From contig JAKOWB010000044.1 in assembly GCA_029781795.1 (NCBI GenBank), forward strand, positions 1-40,510: a DNA stretch of 40,510 bases. Reading direction: 5' to 3'. The translations under genes and the position numbers were made by a program. The stretch's first letter is position 1. Each line of letters opens with the position of its first letter. Positions 16,816 to 25,038 of this stretch are shown one piece after another. Below the pieces are notes generated by a model. It saw nothing but the letters and a program-made list of their open reading frames with translations. It did no database searches and had not been told where the DNA came from. The stretch is from Pseudomonadota bacterium (lineage in GTDB: Bacteria > Pseudomonadota > Alphaproteobacteria > Kiloniellales > JACOMY01).

Positions 16816-18273
16816 TTGCCTCCCACATCCGATGCGCTGCCCAGCCTCGTCTGGTTCCGCCAGGACCTGCGGCTGGCCGACAACCCGGCGCTGACCCAGG
16901 CAGCGGAGCGCGGCGGGCCGCTGGTCTGCGTGTTCGTGCTCGACGACGAGACGCCGGGCGCCTGGGCGCCGGGCGGTGCCAGCCGCTGGTGGCTGCACCA
17001 CTCGCTCGCCGCCCTCGACCAGGCGCTGCGACAGCGTGGCAGTCGGCTGGTGCTGCGGCGCGGGCGGGCAGACAAGGTCATTCCCGCGCTGGCGCGGGAG
17101 ACCGGTGCCCGGCAGGTCTTCTGGAACCGCTGCTATGAGCCCTTCGCGATCAAGCGCGACACGACGCTGAAGGCGGCGCTGCAGGACGACGGCCTTGCGG
17201 TCCAGACCAGCAATGCCGCGCTGCTGCTGGAACCCTGGCAGGTCAAGACCGGCGGCGGCGAGCCCTACAAGGTCTTCACGCCTTTCTGGCGCGCGCTGAA
17301 GGGCGTCTATGACGACAGGGCGCCGCTGCCGGCGCCGGCAAGGCTGCCCGCCGGCCCCGACGTCGCCGGCGACATGCTGGCCGACTGGGCGCTGCTGCCA
17401 GCGAGGCCCGACTGGGCAGCCGGCCTGCGGGCCACCTGGGCGCCGGGCGAGGCCGGGGCGCAGGCGCGCCTGCGGCACTTTCTGAAGGCCAGCCTCGCGG
17501 ACTATCGCGACGAGCGCGACCGTCCCGACCGGAAAGGCACCTCGCGCCTCTCGCCCCATCTGCACTTCGGCGAGATCGGGCCGCGCCAGGTCTGGCACGC
17601 GACGCGCCATGCCGTGGCGGCGGGCGGCAGCGACGCGGCGGCGGAGAAGTTCCTCTCCGAGCTCGCCTGGCGCGAGTTCTCGCATCATCTGCTGTACCAT
17701 TTTCCGAACCTGCCGGAGGCGAACTGGCGCGGCGAGTTCGACAGGGTCCGGTGGCATGACGACCCGGCGGCGCTCGCCGCCTGGCAGCGAGGCCGCACCG
17801 GCTATCCCATCGTCGACGCCGGCCTGCGCGAACTGTGGGCCACCGGCTGGATGCACAACCGCGTTCGGATGATCGCGGCCTCGTTCCTGATCAAGGATCT
17901 CTTGATCGACTGGCGGGCCGGCGAGGCCTGGTTCTGGGACACGCTGGTCGACGCCGACCTCGGCAACAACGCGGCCGGCTGGCAGTGGGTCGCCGGCAGC
18001 GGCGCCGATGCCGCGCCCTACTTCCGCGTCTTCAACCCGGTGCTGCAGGGCGAACGCTTCGATCCCGCGGGCGACTACGTCCGCCGCTGGGTTCCCGAGC
18101 TGGCAGCGCTGCCGGCGAAGTGGATCCACAAACCATGGGACGCCGATGCCGCGACGCTCGACGCGGCCGGCGTGACGCTGGGCAAGAGCTATCCCGAGCG
18201 GCTGGTGGCGCACGACACGGCGCGCCAGCGCGCCCTGGACGCCTTCGCCGCGGTCAAGCAGGGTGCAGCATGA
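16816..18273 (+). CDS. phrB: Deoxyribodipyrimidine photolyase
   Basis: Light-driven FAD enzyme that splits cyclobutane pyrimidine dimers in DNA. The 485-residue protein has the N-terminal antenna-binding Rossmann domain beginning LVWFRQDLRLADNPAL, and the FAD-binding half with GTSRLSPHLHFGE, ELAWREFSHHLLYHFP, WQRGRTGYPIVDAGLREL, WMHNRVRM and the GNNAAGWQW block followed by YFRVFNP. All are class I CPD photolyase landmarks. The start is TTG at 16816; no ATG or GTG is available in frame before the conserved N-terminus. It is the first gene of an operon and its stop overlaps the next start (ATGA, 18270-18273). Confidence 0.93.
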   Translation: MPPTSDALPSLVWFRQDLRLADNPALTQAAERGGPLVCVFVLDDETPGAWAPGGASRWWLHHSLAALDQALRQRGSRLVLRRGRADKVIPALARETGARQVFWNRCYEPFAIKRDTTLKAALQDDGLAVQTSNAALLLEPWQVKTGGGEPYKVFTPFWRALKGVYDDRAPLPAPARLPAGPDVAGDMLADWALLPARPDWAAGLRATWAPGEAGAQARLRHFLKASLADYRDERDRPDRKGTSRLSPHLHFGEIGPRQVWHATRHAVAAGGSDAAAEKFLSELAWREFSHHLLYHFPNLPEANWRGEFDRVRWHDDPAALAAWQRGRTGYPIVDAGLRELWATGWMHNRVRMIAASFLIKDLLIDWRAGEAWFWDTLVDADLGNNAAGWQWVAGSGADAAPYFRVFNPVLQGERFDPAGDYVRRWVPELAALPAKWIHKPWDADAATLDAAGVTLGKSYPERLVAHDTARQRALDAFAAVKQGAA

Positions 18274-19565
18274 AGATCGCGGTGATCGGTGCCGGCGCCG
18301 CCGGCCTGGGCGCCGCCTGGGCGCTGGCCCGGCGCCACGAGGTCGTGCTGTGGGAGGCCGCGCCGCGTGCCGGTGGCCACGCGCACACACTCGAAGTGGC
18401 GGGTCCTGCCGGGCCGGTGGCGGTCGACAGCGGCTTCATCGTCTACAACGAGCCGAACTATCCGAACCTGACGCGCCTCTTCGCCGCGCTGGGCGTGGCG
18501 ACGCAGCCGAGCTCGATGTCCTTCGCCGTGTCGCTCGACGGCGGGCGCACGGAGTACGCCGGCTCGCCGGCGGGGCTCTTCGCGCAGCCGGCGAACCTGC
18601 TGCGGGCGGACCACTGGCGCATGGTGGCAGCGATCCCGCGCTTCTTCCGCGAGGCATCGGCGGCGGTGGCGGAGCCGGAGGCAACGACGCTGGGCGCCTG
18701 GCTGGCGGCGCGGCGCTTCCCCGCGGCCTTCGTCGAGCGGCACCTGCTGCCCATGGCCGCTGCCATCTGGTCGGCCCCGGCGGCGGAGATACTGGCCTTT
18801 CCGCTGGCCGCCTTCCTGCGCTTCTTCGCCAACCACGGCCTGCTGCAGGCGAAGGGCCGGCCAGAATGGCGCACGGTCAGCGGCGGCAGCAGCCGCTATG
18901 TCGAGGCGCTGCTGCGGCGGCTCCAGCCCCAGGCGCTCCGGCTCGGCCGCCCGGTAGAAGCGCTGCAACGGCAGGCGAATGGCTGGTGCGTGATCGACGC
19001 CGAGGGGCAGCGCGAGACGGCCGATGCCGTGGTGCTGGCCTGTCACGCCGACCAGAGCCTCGCCATCCTGGGGCGGGGCGCGACAGCGGCGGAGCGTCGC
19101 CTGCTGGGCGCCGTGCGCTACAGCGACAATCGCGCGCTGCTGCACAGCGACGCCGCCCTCATGCCACGCCGCCGCCGCGTCTGGTCGAGCTGGAACTACC
19201 TGGGCGAGAGCGGCCGCGCCGACGCGGTCTCGGTGACCTACTGGATGAACCGGCTGCAGGGGCTCGATCCGCGCCTGCCGCTCTTCGTGTCGCTCAATCC
19301 GCTGCGGGACCCCGACCCGGCGCTGACGCACGCCGCCTGGCGCTGCAGCCATCCGGTCTTCGACCAGGCGGCGCTGGCGGCCCAGGCGGCGCTGCCGGCG
19401 ATCCAGGGCCGACGCGACCTCTGGTTCTGCGGCAGCTGGTGCGGCTATGGCTTCCACGAGGATGCGCTGGCCTCCGGACTGCACGTGGCCGCCCGCCTCG
19501 GCAGCCCGGCGCCCTGGGCGGAGCCGCTGCCGGTGGCGCCGCCCCTGGCGCTGGCGGCAGAGTAG
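18270..19565 (+). CDS. COG2907-type FAD/NAD-binding amine-oxidase-fold protein
   Basis: Predicted flavoprotein of 431 residues with an N-terminal GAGAAGLG dinucleotide loop (residues 7-14) followed by the WEAAPRAGGHAHT motif of the amine-oxidase/protoporphyrinogen-oxidase fold. DSGFIVYNEPNYPNL, the central SGGSSRYVEAL and the C-terminal FCGSWCGYGFHEDAL segment are characteristic of COG2907. The reaction is not established. It regularly travels with DUF1365 and Cfa-like genes, as here, and such genes belong to the singlet-oxygen regulon in Rhodobacter, so a role in modifying unsaturated acyl chains is plausible. The start overlaps the photolyase stop by four bases. Confidence 0.88.
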   Translation: MKIAVIGAGAAGLGAAWALARRHEVVLWEAAPRAGGHAHTLEVAGPAGPVAVDSGFIVYNEPNYPNLTRLFAALGVATQPSSMSFAVSLDGGRTEYAGSPAGLFAQPANLLRADHWRMVAAIPRFFREASAAVAEPEATTLGAWLAARRFPAAFVERHLLPMAAAIWSAPAAEILAFPLAAFLRFFANHGLLQAKGRPEWRTVSGGSSRYVEALLRRLQPQALRLGRPVEALQRQANGWCVIDAEGQRETADAVVLACHADQSLAILGRGATAAERRLLGAVRYSDNRALLHSDAALMPRRRRVWSSWNYLGESGRADAVSVTYWMNRLQGLDPRLPLFVSLNPLRDPDPALTHAAWRCSHPVFDQAALAAQAALPAIQGRRDLWFCGSWCGYGFHEDALASGLHVAARLGSPAPWAEPLPVAPPLALAAE

Positions 19566-19570
19566 GCGGC

Positions 19571-20383
19571 ATGACCGGCCACGCGCTCTATCGCGGCGAG
19601 GTGATGCACCTGAGGCTGCGGCCCTTCCGGCACGGCTTCCGCTATGCCGCCTTCACCCTGCTGCTGGACCTCGACGAGCTCGACCGCCTGCCCTGGCCGC
19701 TGCGGCACAACGGGCGCGGCCTCATGGCCATTGCCGACCGCGACCATGGCCCGCGCGACGGCGGCGCGCTGAAGCCCTGGATCGAGGCGCGCCTGGCCGC
19801 GGCCGGCATCGACCTGTCCGGGGGGCGGGTGCGCCTGCTGGCCATGCCGCGCGTGCTGGGCCGCGTCTTCAACCCCCTGTCGATCTGGTTCTGCCACCAC
19901 GCCGACGGGCGCCTGCTGGCCATCCTCTATGAGGTGCGCAACACCTTCGGCGAGGCGCACAGCTACCTGCTGCCGGTCGAGACGGCTCCGGCGCCCGGCG
20001 CGGTCATCGCACAGCAATGCGACAAGGGCTTCTACGTCTCGCCCTTCATCGGGCCGCAAGCTACCTACCGCTTCCGCCTCAGGCTGCCCGGCGAGACCTT
20101 GACCCTGGTGATCCGCGAATCGGTGCCCGAGGGTCCGCAACTGATCGCCAGCCTGACCGGCCGGCGCCGGGCGCTGACCAGCGGCGCGCTGCTGGCGGCC
20201 CTCGCACGCTTCCCGCTCTTGACGCTCCAGGTGCTCGGCGCCATCCATTGGCAGGCGCTGCGGCTCTGGCTCAAGGGCGCTCGCTTCCACCGGCGCCCCG
20301 CGCCGCCGGCCGAGGCAGTGACGCTGGTACGCGGGGACCTGGGTCAGGGGGCCGCAGGGGAGCACCTCGCGGCAGCGGAATGA
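19571..20383 (+). CDS. DUF1365 family protein
   Basis: A 270-residue protein of the DUF1365 family. The conserved blocks are YRGEVMHLRLRPFRHGFRY at residues 6-24, VFNPLSIWFCH at about 97-107, a VRNTFGEAHSYLLP segment and KGFYVSPFIG. A short hydrophobic stretch near the C-terminus (LARFPLLTLQVLGAIHW) may associate with the membrane. The biochemical function is unknown; it is almost always encoded between a COG2907 flavoprotein and a Cfa-type methyltransferase, as in this operon. ATG 19571 lies five bases after the preceding stop, and its own stop overlaps the Cfa start (ATGA, 20380-20383). Confidence 0.88.
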   Translation: MTGHALYRGEVMHLRLRPFRHGFRYAAFTLLLDLDELDRLPWPLRHNGRGLMAIADRDHGPRDGGALKPWIEARLAAAGIDLSGGRVRLLAMPRVLGRVFNPLSIWFCHHADGRLLAILYEVRNTFGEAHSYLLPVETAPAPGAVIAQQCDKGFYVSPFIGPQATYRFRLRLPGETLTLVIRESVPEGPQLIASLTGRRRALTSGALLAALARFPLLTLQVLGAIHWQALRLWLKGARFHRRPAPPAEAVTLVRGDLGQGAAGEHLAAAE

Positions 20384-21585
20384 AGCAACGGCCGAAGGCC
20401 GACGGGGAGACACGCAGCGGCGCCGCCGAGCGCGTGCTGCTGAAGCTGGCGCGGCGCCTCGCCATCGGCCGGCTGGAGCTGACCTTGCCCAGCGGCCGGC
20501 AGGAAACCATCGTCGGACGCCAGGACGGGCCAGGCGCCGCACTGACCGTGCGCCGCCTGCGCCTGGTCCGGCGCCTGCTGACCGCTGGTGCCAACGGCTT
20601 CGCCGAGGGCTACATGGCCGGCGACTGCGACACGCCGGACCTGGAGGCGCTGCTGCGGCTGGCCGCGCTGAACGAGGCGGCGCTGGCCGATGCCCTGTCG
20701 GGCCGCTGGTACGCGCGGCTGCTGCATCGCGTGCAGCATCGCCTGAAGCCCAACACGCGGGCCGGATCGAAACGCAACATCCACGCGCACTATGACCTGG
20801 GCAACCAGTTCTATCGCCAGTGGCTGGACCCGACCATGACCTATTCCTCGGCGGTCTTTCCGCGTGGCGGCGAGGACCTGACGCAGGCCCAGCTCAACAA
20901 GTACCGCCTGATCTGCGATGCCGCCGCGGTCCAGCCAGGAAGCAGCCTGCTGGAGATCGGCTGCGGCTGGGGCGGCTTTGCCAGCTACGCGGCGCGCGAG
21001 CGCGGCGCCCGCGTCACGGCCATCACCATCTCGGACGCGCAGCACGAGGTCGCCAGCCGCCGCATCTTCGAGGAGGGCCTCGGCGAGCGCGTCGCCATCC
21101 TGAAGCAGGACTATCGCGACACCCAGGGCCGCTACGACGCGGTCGCCTCGATCGAGATGTTCGAGGCCGTGGGCGAGCGCTACTGGCCGGCCTTCTTCGC
21201 CAAGGTGAAAGACGTGCTGAAGCCCGGGGGGCAGGCCGGGCTGCAGATCATCACCATCCAGGACGGGCTGTTCCAGCGCTACCGCCGCTCGGCCGATTTC
21301 ATCCAGCGCCACATCTTCCCCGGCGGCATGCTGCCCTCGCCGGCCGCGCTGCTGGCGGAGACGCGGCGCGCCGGCCTCGCCTGGCTGGGCGACCACGGCT
21401 TCGCCCTGGACTATGCCCGCACGCTCAGAACCTGGCGCGAGCGCTTCCAGTCGGCCTGGGAAGCGATCCAGCCGCTGGGCTTCGACGAGCGCTTCCGGCG
21501 ACTCTGGACCTACTATCTCAGCTATTGCGAGGCCGGCTTCCGCACCGGGCGCATCGACCTCAGGCAGATCGCGCTGCGCGCCTGA
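20380..21585 (+). CDS. cfa: Cyclopropane-fatty-acyl-phospholipid synthase family methyltransferase
   Basis: SAM-dependent methyltransferase of the Cfa family, 401 residues, predicted to act on unsaturated acyl chains of membrane phospholipids. Motif I is LEIGCGWGG (191-199); HYDLGNQFY, MTYSSAVF and the substrate-side IFPGGMLPS and YCEAGFRTGRID segments are family hallmarks. The N-terminal 100 residues form the usual lipid-binding region, including GFAEGYMAGD. The product may be a cyclopropane fatty acid, but Cfa-like enzymes in this operon context can instead carry out other methylations, such as those leading to furan fatty acids, so the symbol is a family name. Part of a photolyase-led operon. 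Confidence 0.88.
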   Translation: MKQRPKADGETRSGAAERVLLKLARRLAIGRLELTLPSGRQETIVGRQDGPGAALTVRRLRLVRRLLTAGANGFAEGYMAGDCDTPDLEALLRLAALNEAALADALSGRWYARLLHRVQHRLKPNTRAGSKRNIHAHYDLGNQFYRQWLDPTMTYSSAVFPRGGEDLTQAQLNKYRLICDAAAVQPGSSLLEIGCGWGGFASYAARERGARVTAITISDAQHEVASRRIFEEGLGERVAILKQDYRDTQGRYDAVASIEMFEAVGERYWPAFFAKVKDVLKPGGQAGLQIITIQDGLFQRYRRSADFIQRHIFPGGMLPSPAALLAETRRAGLAWLGDHGFALDYARTLRTWRERFQSAWEAIQPLGFDERFRRLWTYYLSYCEAGFRTGRIDLRQIALRA

Positions 21586-21626
21586 CCGGGTGATCGGCCG
21601 CGAGCGGCGCGGCGTAGAAAAGAGTC

Positions 21627-22142
21627 ATGAAACCAGAGGAATTCATCGGCCGCGGCCCGACGCTCAGCCTGGAGGACTATTTCTCCGGCACGACGCGGGC
21701 CTGGGGCCTGATCGAGGACCGCCGCGGCCGCGTGCGCCGGCAGTTCCGTGTCGTCATCGTCGGCCGGCCGACGCCCGGTGGCATCGAACTGGACGAGACC
21801 TTCCACTACGACGACGGCGGCAGCGACCACCGCGTCTGGCAGGTACGCCGCCTGGGCGAAGGCCGCTACAGCGGGCGCGCGCACGATGTGGTGGGCGAGG
21901 CGCGGGGCCGCGCCGCCGGGCCCGCGCTCAACTGGCGATACCGCCTGCGACTGCCGGTCGGCGGGCGCGTCTGGACCATCGCCTTCGACGACTGGATGCT
22001 GCTGCAGGACGAGCGGGTGCTGATCAACCGCGCGACGCTCCGCAAGTGGGGCTTCAAAGTGGGGCAGGTGACACTGTTCTTCGACAAGGCGCCGGGCGCG
22101 GCGGCAGAGCCGCGCACGATACCCCGCCAGGCGGCGGAATAA
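21627..22142 (+). CDS. DUF3833 family protein
   Basis: A 171-residue protein of the DUF3833 family. Typical blocks are YFSGTTRAWGLIEDRRGRVRRQF (residues 13-35), LDETFHYDDGG, WRYRLRLPV and FDDWMLLQDERVLINRA, with a final KVGQVTLFFDK. Many relatives start with a lipoprotein signal, but this one has no signal peptide or lipobox. The lipocalin-like pattern of strands suggests a small hydrophobic ligand. It follows the Cfa-like gene by 41 bases and probably closes the operon; the convergent SDR stop is two bases away. Function unknown. Confidence 0.82.
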   Translation: MKPEEFIGRGPTLSLEDYFSGTTRAWGLIEDRRGRVRRQFRVVIVGRPTPGGIELDETFHYDDGGSDHRVWQVRRLGEGRYSGRAHDVVGEARGRAAGPALNWRYRLRLPVGGRVWTIAFDDWMLLQDERVLINRATLRKWGFKVGQVTLFFDKAPGAAAEPRTIPRQAAE

Positions 22143-22144
22143 CC

Positions 22145-22915
22145 CTAGTCCCTGGGCACCAGGCGGCGGGTGGCCGCCAGCGCCACGCGATTGGGCAGGC
22201 GGCGCAGCAGGCCGAGCACCCAGCCCAGGCGCCGCGGGAACACGATCTCGAAACGCCTGGAGGCGAGGCCGCGGAAGAAGGCCTCGGCCGCGGCTTCCGG
22301 CTCCATGAGGAAGGGCATGGGAAAGGGGTTGCGGTCGGTCAGCGGCGTGCGCACGAAGCCCGGGTTGACCAGCTGCAGCTTGATGCCGAGCGCCCGCAGC
22401 TCGGGCTGCAGCGCTTCCGCCAGGTTGATCAGCCCGGCCTTGGTCATGCCATAGCCCGCCGCTGTCGGCAGGCCGCGATACCCGGCCAGCGAGGCGACGA
22501 TCGCCACCTGGCCCTTTCGACGCCCGCGCATCGGCGCCAGTGCCGCCGCCAGGCTGTTCACCGTCCCCATCAGGTTTAGCTCGACCAGCGCACGGACATC
22601 GGCCAGATCGAGCGTAGCGGCGCTGAGGGCGCGATGCGTGCCGGCATTCAGCACCGCGAGGGCGAGCGGACCGTGCGCGCGCTCGATCTGCTCGACGGCG
22701 GCGCGGCAGGCCGCCGCGTCGGTCACGTCGAGCGGCAGCGGCAGCAGGCGGCCCGGCAGTCCGGCCGCCTCGGCCGCCACGGCCCGCAGCGCGTCCCCGT
22801 CGCGGGCCGAGATCGCCACCTGCCGGCCGGCCCGTGCCAGGCGCAGCGCCAGCGCCCGGCCGATGCCGGACGAGCCGCCGGTGATCCAGTCGATGCCGTC
22901 GGGAAGCGCGGCCAC
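22145..22915 (-). CDS. Short-chain dehydrogenase/reductase
   Basis: Classical SDR of about 256 residues. The cofactor loop is TGGSSGIG near the N-terminus; NAGTH, the catalytic Ser in VASLAGYRG and YGMTKAG (Tyr-x-x-x-Lys) follow, then NPGFVRTPLTD. A hydrophobic and basic C-terminus (GWVLGLLRRLPNRVALAATRR) may bind the membrane. SDRs of this kind occur beside the Cfa-like operon in other alphaproteobacteria, so a lipid-linked substrate is plausible. No ATG is in frame: I prefer GTG at 22915-22913, which has a GGGG element upstream; TTG at 22927 is the alternative and would add four residues. Confidence 0.82.
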   Translation of the reverse strand: MAALPDGIDWITGGSSGIGRALALRLARAGRQVAISARDGDALRAVAAEAAGLPGRLLPLPLDVTDAAACRAAVEQIERAHGPLALAVLNAGTHRALSAATLDLADVRALVELNLMGTVNSLAAALAPMRGRRKGQVAIVASLAGYRGLPTAAGYGMTKAGLINLAEALQPELRALGIKLQLVNPGFVRTPLTDRNPFPMPFLMEPEAAAEAFFRGLASRRFEIVFPRRLGWVLGLLRRLPNRVALAATRRLVPRD

Positions 22916-22989
22916 GTCATGCCCCAAACCAAGTCAAGCCGAGCCATGACCTAGGGCGGCGGCCTCGCCAACCAAGGCCGCAAAGGGAC

Positions 22990-23022
22990 GCGGGGTCCCG
23001 CCCCTGCCGGGCGGAACCCCGC
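22990..23022 (-). terminator. Strong hairpin downstream of the Gly-rich protein gene
   Basis: GCGGGGTCCCGCCC (22990-23003) pairs with GGGCGGAACCCCGC (23009-23022), a 14-position stem with one mismatch and a five-base loop. It lies about 130 bases beyond the stop of the leftward Gly-rich gene. Only a short CCCTTTG follows in that direction, so it may be a weak terminator or an mRNA-protecting 3' hairpin. Confidence 0.45.
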
Positions 23023-23051
23023 GACAGCCGTCATTGCGTGCGGCTCAGCGG

Positions 23052-23157
23052 CTAGAGCGGTGTTGCTTCCGATTGAATCGAACCGCTCCAGCTACCTATT
23101 GATTTCACGCATTTTCCTGACGCGAAGCGGCCTCCACTTCGCTCCAAAATACTCTAG
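23052..23157. repeat. Dispersed intergenic mosaic repeat
   Basis: The element is bounded by CTAGAGCGG on the left and CTCTAG on the right. Internal hairpins are visible: GAGCGGT pairs with ACCGCTC, and GCGAAG pairs with CTTCGC. The blocks TTCCGATTGAATCG, ATTTTCCTGACGCGAA and CCACTTCGCTC recur between genes in many alphaproteobacterial genomes. Its right end overlaps the stop codon of the Gly-rich gene (23154-23156), so the repeat supplies that stop. Confidence 0.75.
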
Positions 23158-24896
23158 CGGGCCCCGGCACCGCCACCGCCGCCGCTGTTGCCGCCGCCGC
23201 CGCCGCCCAGGGCGCCGCCGAGGCCACCAACCGCGCCGCCCACTGTGCTGCCGACAGCACCGACGGCCGAGCCCACGGCCCCGGTCGCCGAGCCGACGGC
23301 GGAGCCCACCGCGCCCGAGGTGGAGCCGACCGCGGCGCCGACCGGACCGCCCACCGCCCCGCCGACGGCGGAACCAACCGATCCAACCGCGCCACCGACG
23401 GCGCCGCCGACCGAGCCGACCGCGCCACCCACGGCGCCGCTGGTGGAGCCGACCGCGCCACCCACGGCGCCAACCGCCCCACCCACCGCGCCGACCGCGC
23501 CGCCCACGGCGCCGGCCGCGCTGCCTACCGTGCCACCCACCGTGCCGCCCACCGTACCGCCCACCGTACCGCCGGCACCTGTGCCGGCCGCCCCGCTGCC
23601 GAAGCCCGCGTTGTTCGGCGCCAGGCCGCCGGTCGTCGAGGTGAGGCTGTCGTCCATCACCGGCAGGCCGATGCTGCCGATGCCGCTGCCCTCGTCGCCG
23701 CCGGTCAGCGCGTTCGTCACGCCCTGCGTCGGCACGTTGGCGACCTGCGTGCCACCGACGGCGACCGTCGTGCCGTTGGTGCCCAGCGCGTTCACGCCTG
23801 CGACCCCGCCGGTGCCACTGTCGTCACTGCCGGTGCCGAGGGCGCTGACGCCGACGACACCACCATTGCCGCTGCCGGTGCCGGAACCGACGGAGGCGCC
23901 GGCCACGGTGCCGTTGCCGCTGTCCTGACCACCCAGCGCCGAGACGCCGACGGCGCCAAGGCCGCTGTTGTCGCCGCTCGCCACGCCGACGCCGGCGATG
24001 CCGCCGGTCCCGCTGCTGTCGCCACCGCCGACGGCGGCGCCGGCTATGCCGCCGTTGCCGCTGTTGGCGCCGCTGGCGACGCCAACGCCGACGCCGGCGC
24101 TGCTGGTGCCGCTGCCGCTGTCGGAGCCGACGGAAACGCCGGCGACGCTGCCGGTGCCGCTGTTGGCGCCGCCGCCGACCGAGGCGCCGACCAGTCCACC
24201 GCCGCCGCTGTTGTCGCCACCGCCGACCGAGACGCCGGCGACGCTGCCGGTGCCGCTGTTGGCGCCGCCGCCGACCGAGGCGCCGACCAGGCCACCCTGG
24301 CCGCTGTTGTCGCCACCGCCGACCGTGGAGCCGACGAGGCCGCCGTTGCCGGTGCCGCCACCCTCGCCGACGCCGACGCCGACCGCGGTGCCGACACTGC
24401 TCTCGCTCACGCTGCCGACACCCACCAGATTGCCGAGGCCGACCTGGACAGGGCCGACACCGATACCCAGGGCGACGGCGGGATTGCCGCCGTCGGCGCT
24501 ATCGCCGCCGCCGTCACCACCACCATCGCCGCCGTCACCGCCATCATCGCCGCCATCGCCGCCATCGCCGCCGCCGTCACCGCCATCGCCGCCGCCGTCA
24601 CCGCCGCCATCGCCGGTGCCGCCGTCGCTCGAGGCCACCGAGACGGCGTCGCTGTACGGCAGCTCGGCCATCACGCATTCGTCGATCGCCGCCTTCAGCT
24701 TGGCGGGCAGGTCGGTACAGCGCACCTCGGTGCCGTAGATCTCGACCACTTTGGCATCGCCGAGGGTACCGGCCTGGGCGCTCGAGGCGAGGACCAGCGC
24801 AAGGGAAGCGACAGACGCGGAGAGAGCGGCTCGCCACCCAAATCCACGAATTGAGACTGTTGAATTAAGAGAAATTCCCGATCCACGTGTGTGCAT
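23154..24896 (-). CDS. Secreted Gly-rich repeat protein (unknown function)
   Basis: A 580-residue exported low-complexity protein. Residues 1-42 form a signal peptide ending SAQA. A short folded-looking part (43-90) has two cysteines, Cys60 and Cys74, that could form a disulfide. Then come an Asp-Gly block (about 91-137), a run of 16-residue repeats of the form GGGxNSGxGxxxGxxV (about 185-390), a less repetitive linker with Thr and Asn, a block of VGGA/VGGT/VGSV tetrapeptides with glycine-zipper spacing (about 450-555) and a poly-Gly tail. No sortase, LPxTG, autotransporter or RTX nonapeptide signature was seen. ATG 24896 is chosen for its excellent AAGGAGG ribosome binding site and signal peptide; the frame is open to 25013. 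The first codons are A+T-rich, unlike the body. It might be a matrix, fibre or adhesin component; this is inference. Confidence 0.78.
   Translation of the reverse strand: MHTRGSGISLNSTVSIRGFGWRAALSASVASLALVLASSAQAGTLGDAKVVEIYGTEVRCTDLPAKLKAAIDECVMAELPYSDAVSVASSDGGTGDGGGDGGGDGGDGGGDGGDGGDDGGDGGDGGGDGGGDSADGGNPAVALGIGVGPVQVGLGNLVGVGSVSESSVGTAVGVGVGEGGGTGNGGLVGSTVGGGDNSGQGGLVGASVGGGANSGTGSVAGVSVGGGDNSGGGGLVGASVGGGANSGTGSVAGVSVGSDSGSGTSSAGVGVGVASGANSGNGGIAGAAVGGGDSSGTGGIAGVGVASGDNSGLGAVGVSALGGQDSGNGTVAGASVGSGTGSGNGGVVGVSALGTGSDDSGTGGVAGVNALGTNGTTVAVGGTQVANVPTQGVTNALTGGDEGSGIGSIGLPVMDDSLTSTTGGLAPNNAGFGSGAAGTGAGGTVGGTVGGTVGGTVGSAAGAVGGAVGAVGGAVGAVGGAVGSTSGAVGGAVGSVGGAVGGAVGSVGSAVGGAVGGPVGAAVGSTSGAVGSAVGSATGAVGSAVGAVGSTVGGAVGGLGGALGGGGGGNSGGGGGAGAR
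24136..24327. repeat. 96-base tandem duplication inside the Gly-rich gene
   Basis: The 96 bases from 24136 recur from 24232 with only a few differences (for example at the CCAGTCC/CCAGGCC and GCCGCC/CCTGGC positions). Each unit encodes two 16-residue protein repeats. The near identity over 60 bases at the start of each unit indicates recent duplication or gene conversion, a likely source of length variation between strains. Confidence 0.8.
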
Positions 24897-25022
24897 GATT
24901 TCCTCCTTAATGCTCACCGCGTGCAAGGCGATCCTATCCAAGGTAACGAGGCAGGAATAAGGCTGGATGCCTTTATCTCCAGATCGAACCGAATCTTCAT
25001 TAACAATCGGCACCGTCAGTTA

Positions 25023-25038
25023 AAATATCATGATATTT
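25023..25038. promoter_or_regulatory. Perfect 16-base palindrome, candidate operator
   Basis: AAATATCATGATATTT is its own reverse complement. It overlaps the possible -10 element AATATC of a leftward promoter for the Gly-rich protein gene, about 130 bases upstream of that gene's ATG. Binding of a dimeric repressor here would block transcription. The regulator is unknown; the half-site AAATATCA fits no motif I can name with confidence. Confidence 0.45.

Noticed and set aside
23560..24610. Regular short repeats suggesting a CRISPR-like array
   Set aside because: Repeats are in frame with a coding sequence, multiples of 12 and 48 bases, with no unique spacers and no cas genes.
23968..24738. Pro/Thr-rich plus-strand open frames opposite the Gly-rich gene
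   Set aside because: Complement of Gly codons gives Pro codons. The minus strand has the signal peptide and AAGGAGG site, so the plus frames are shadows.
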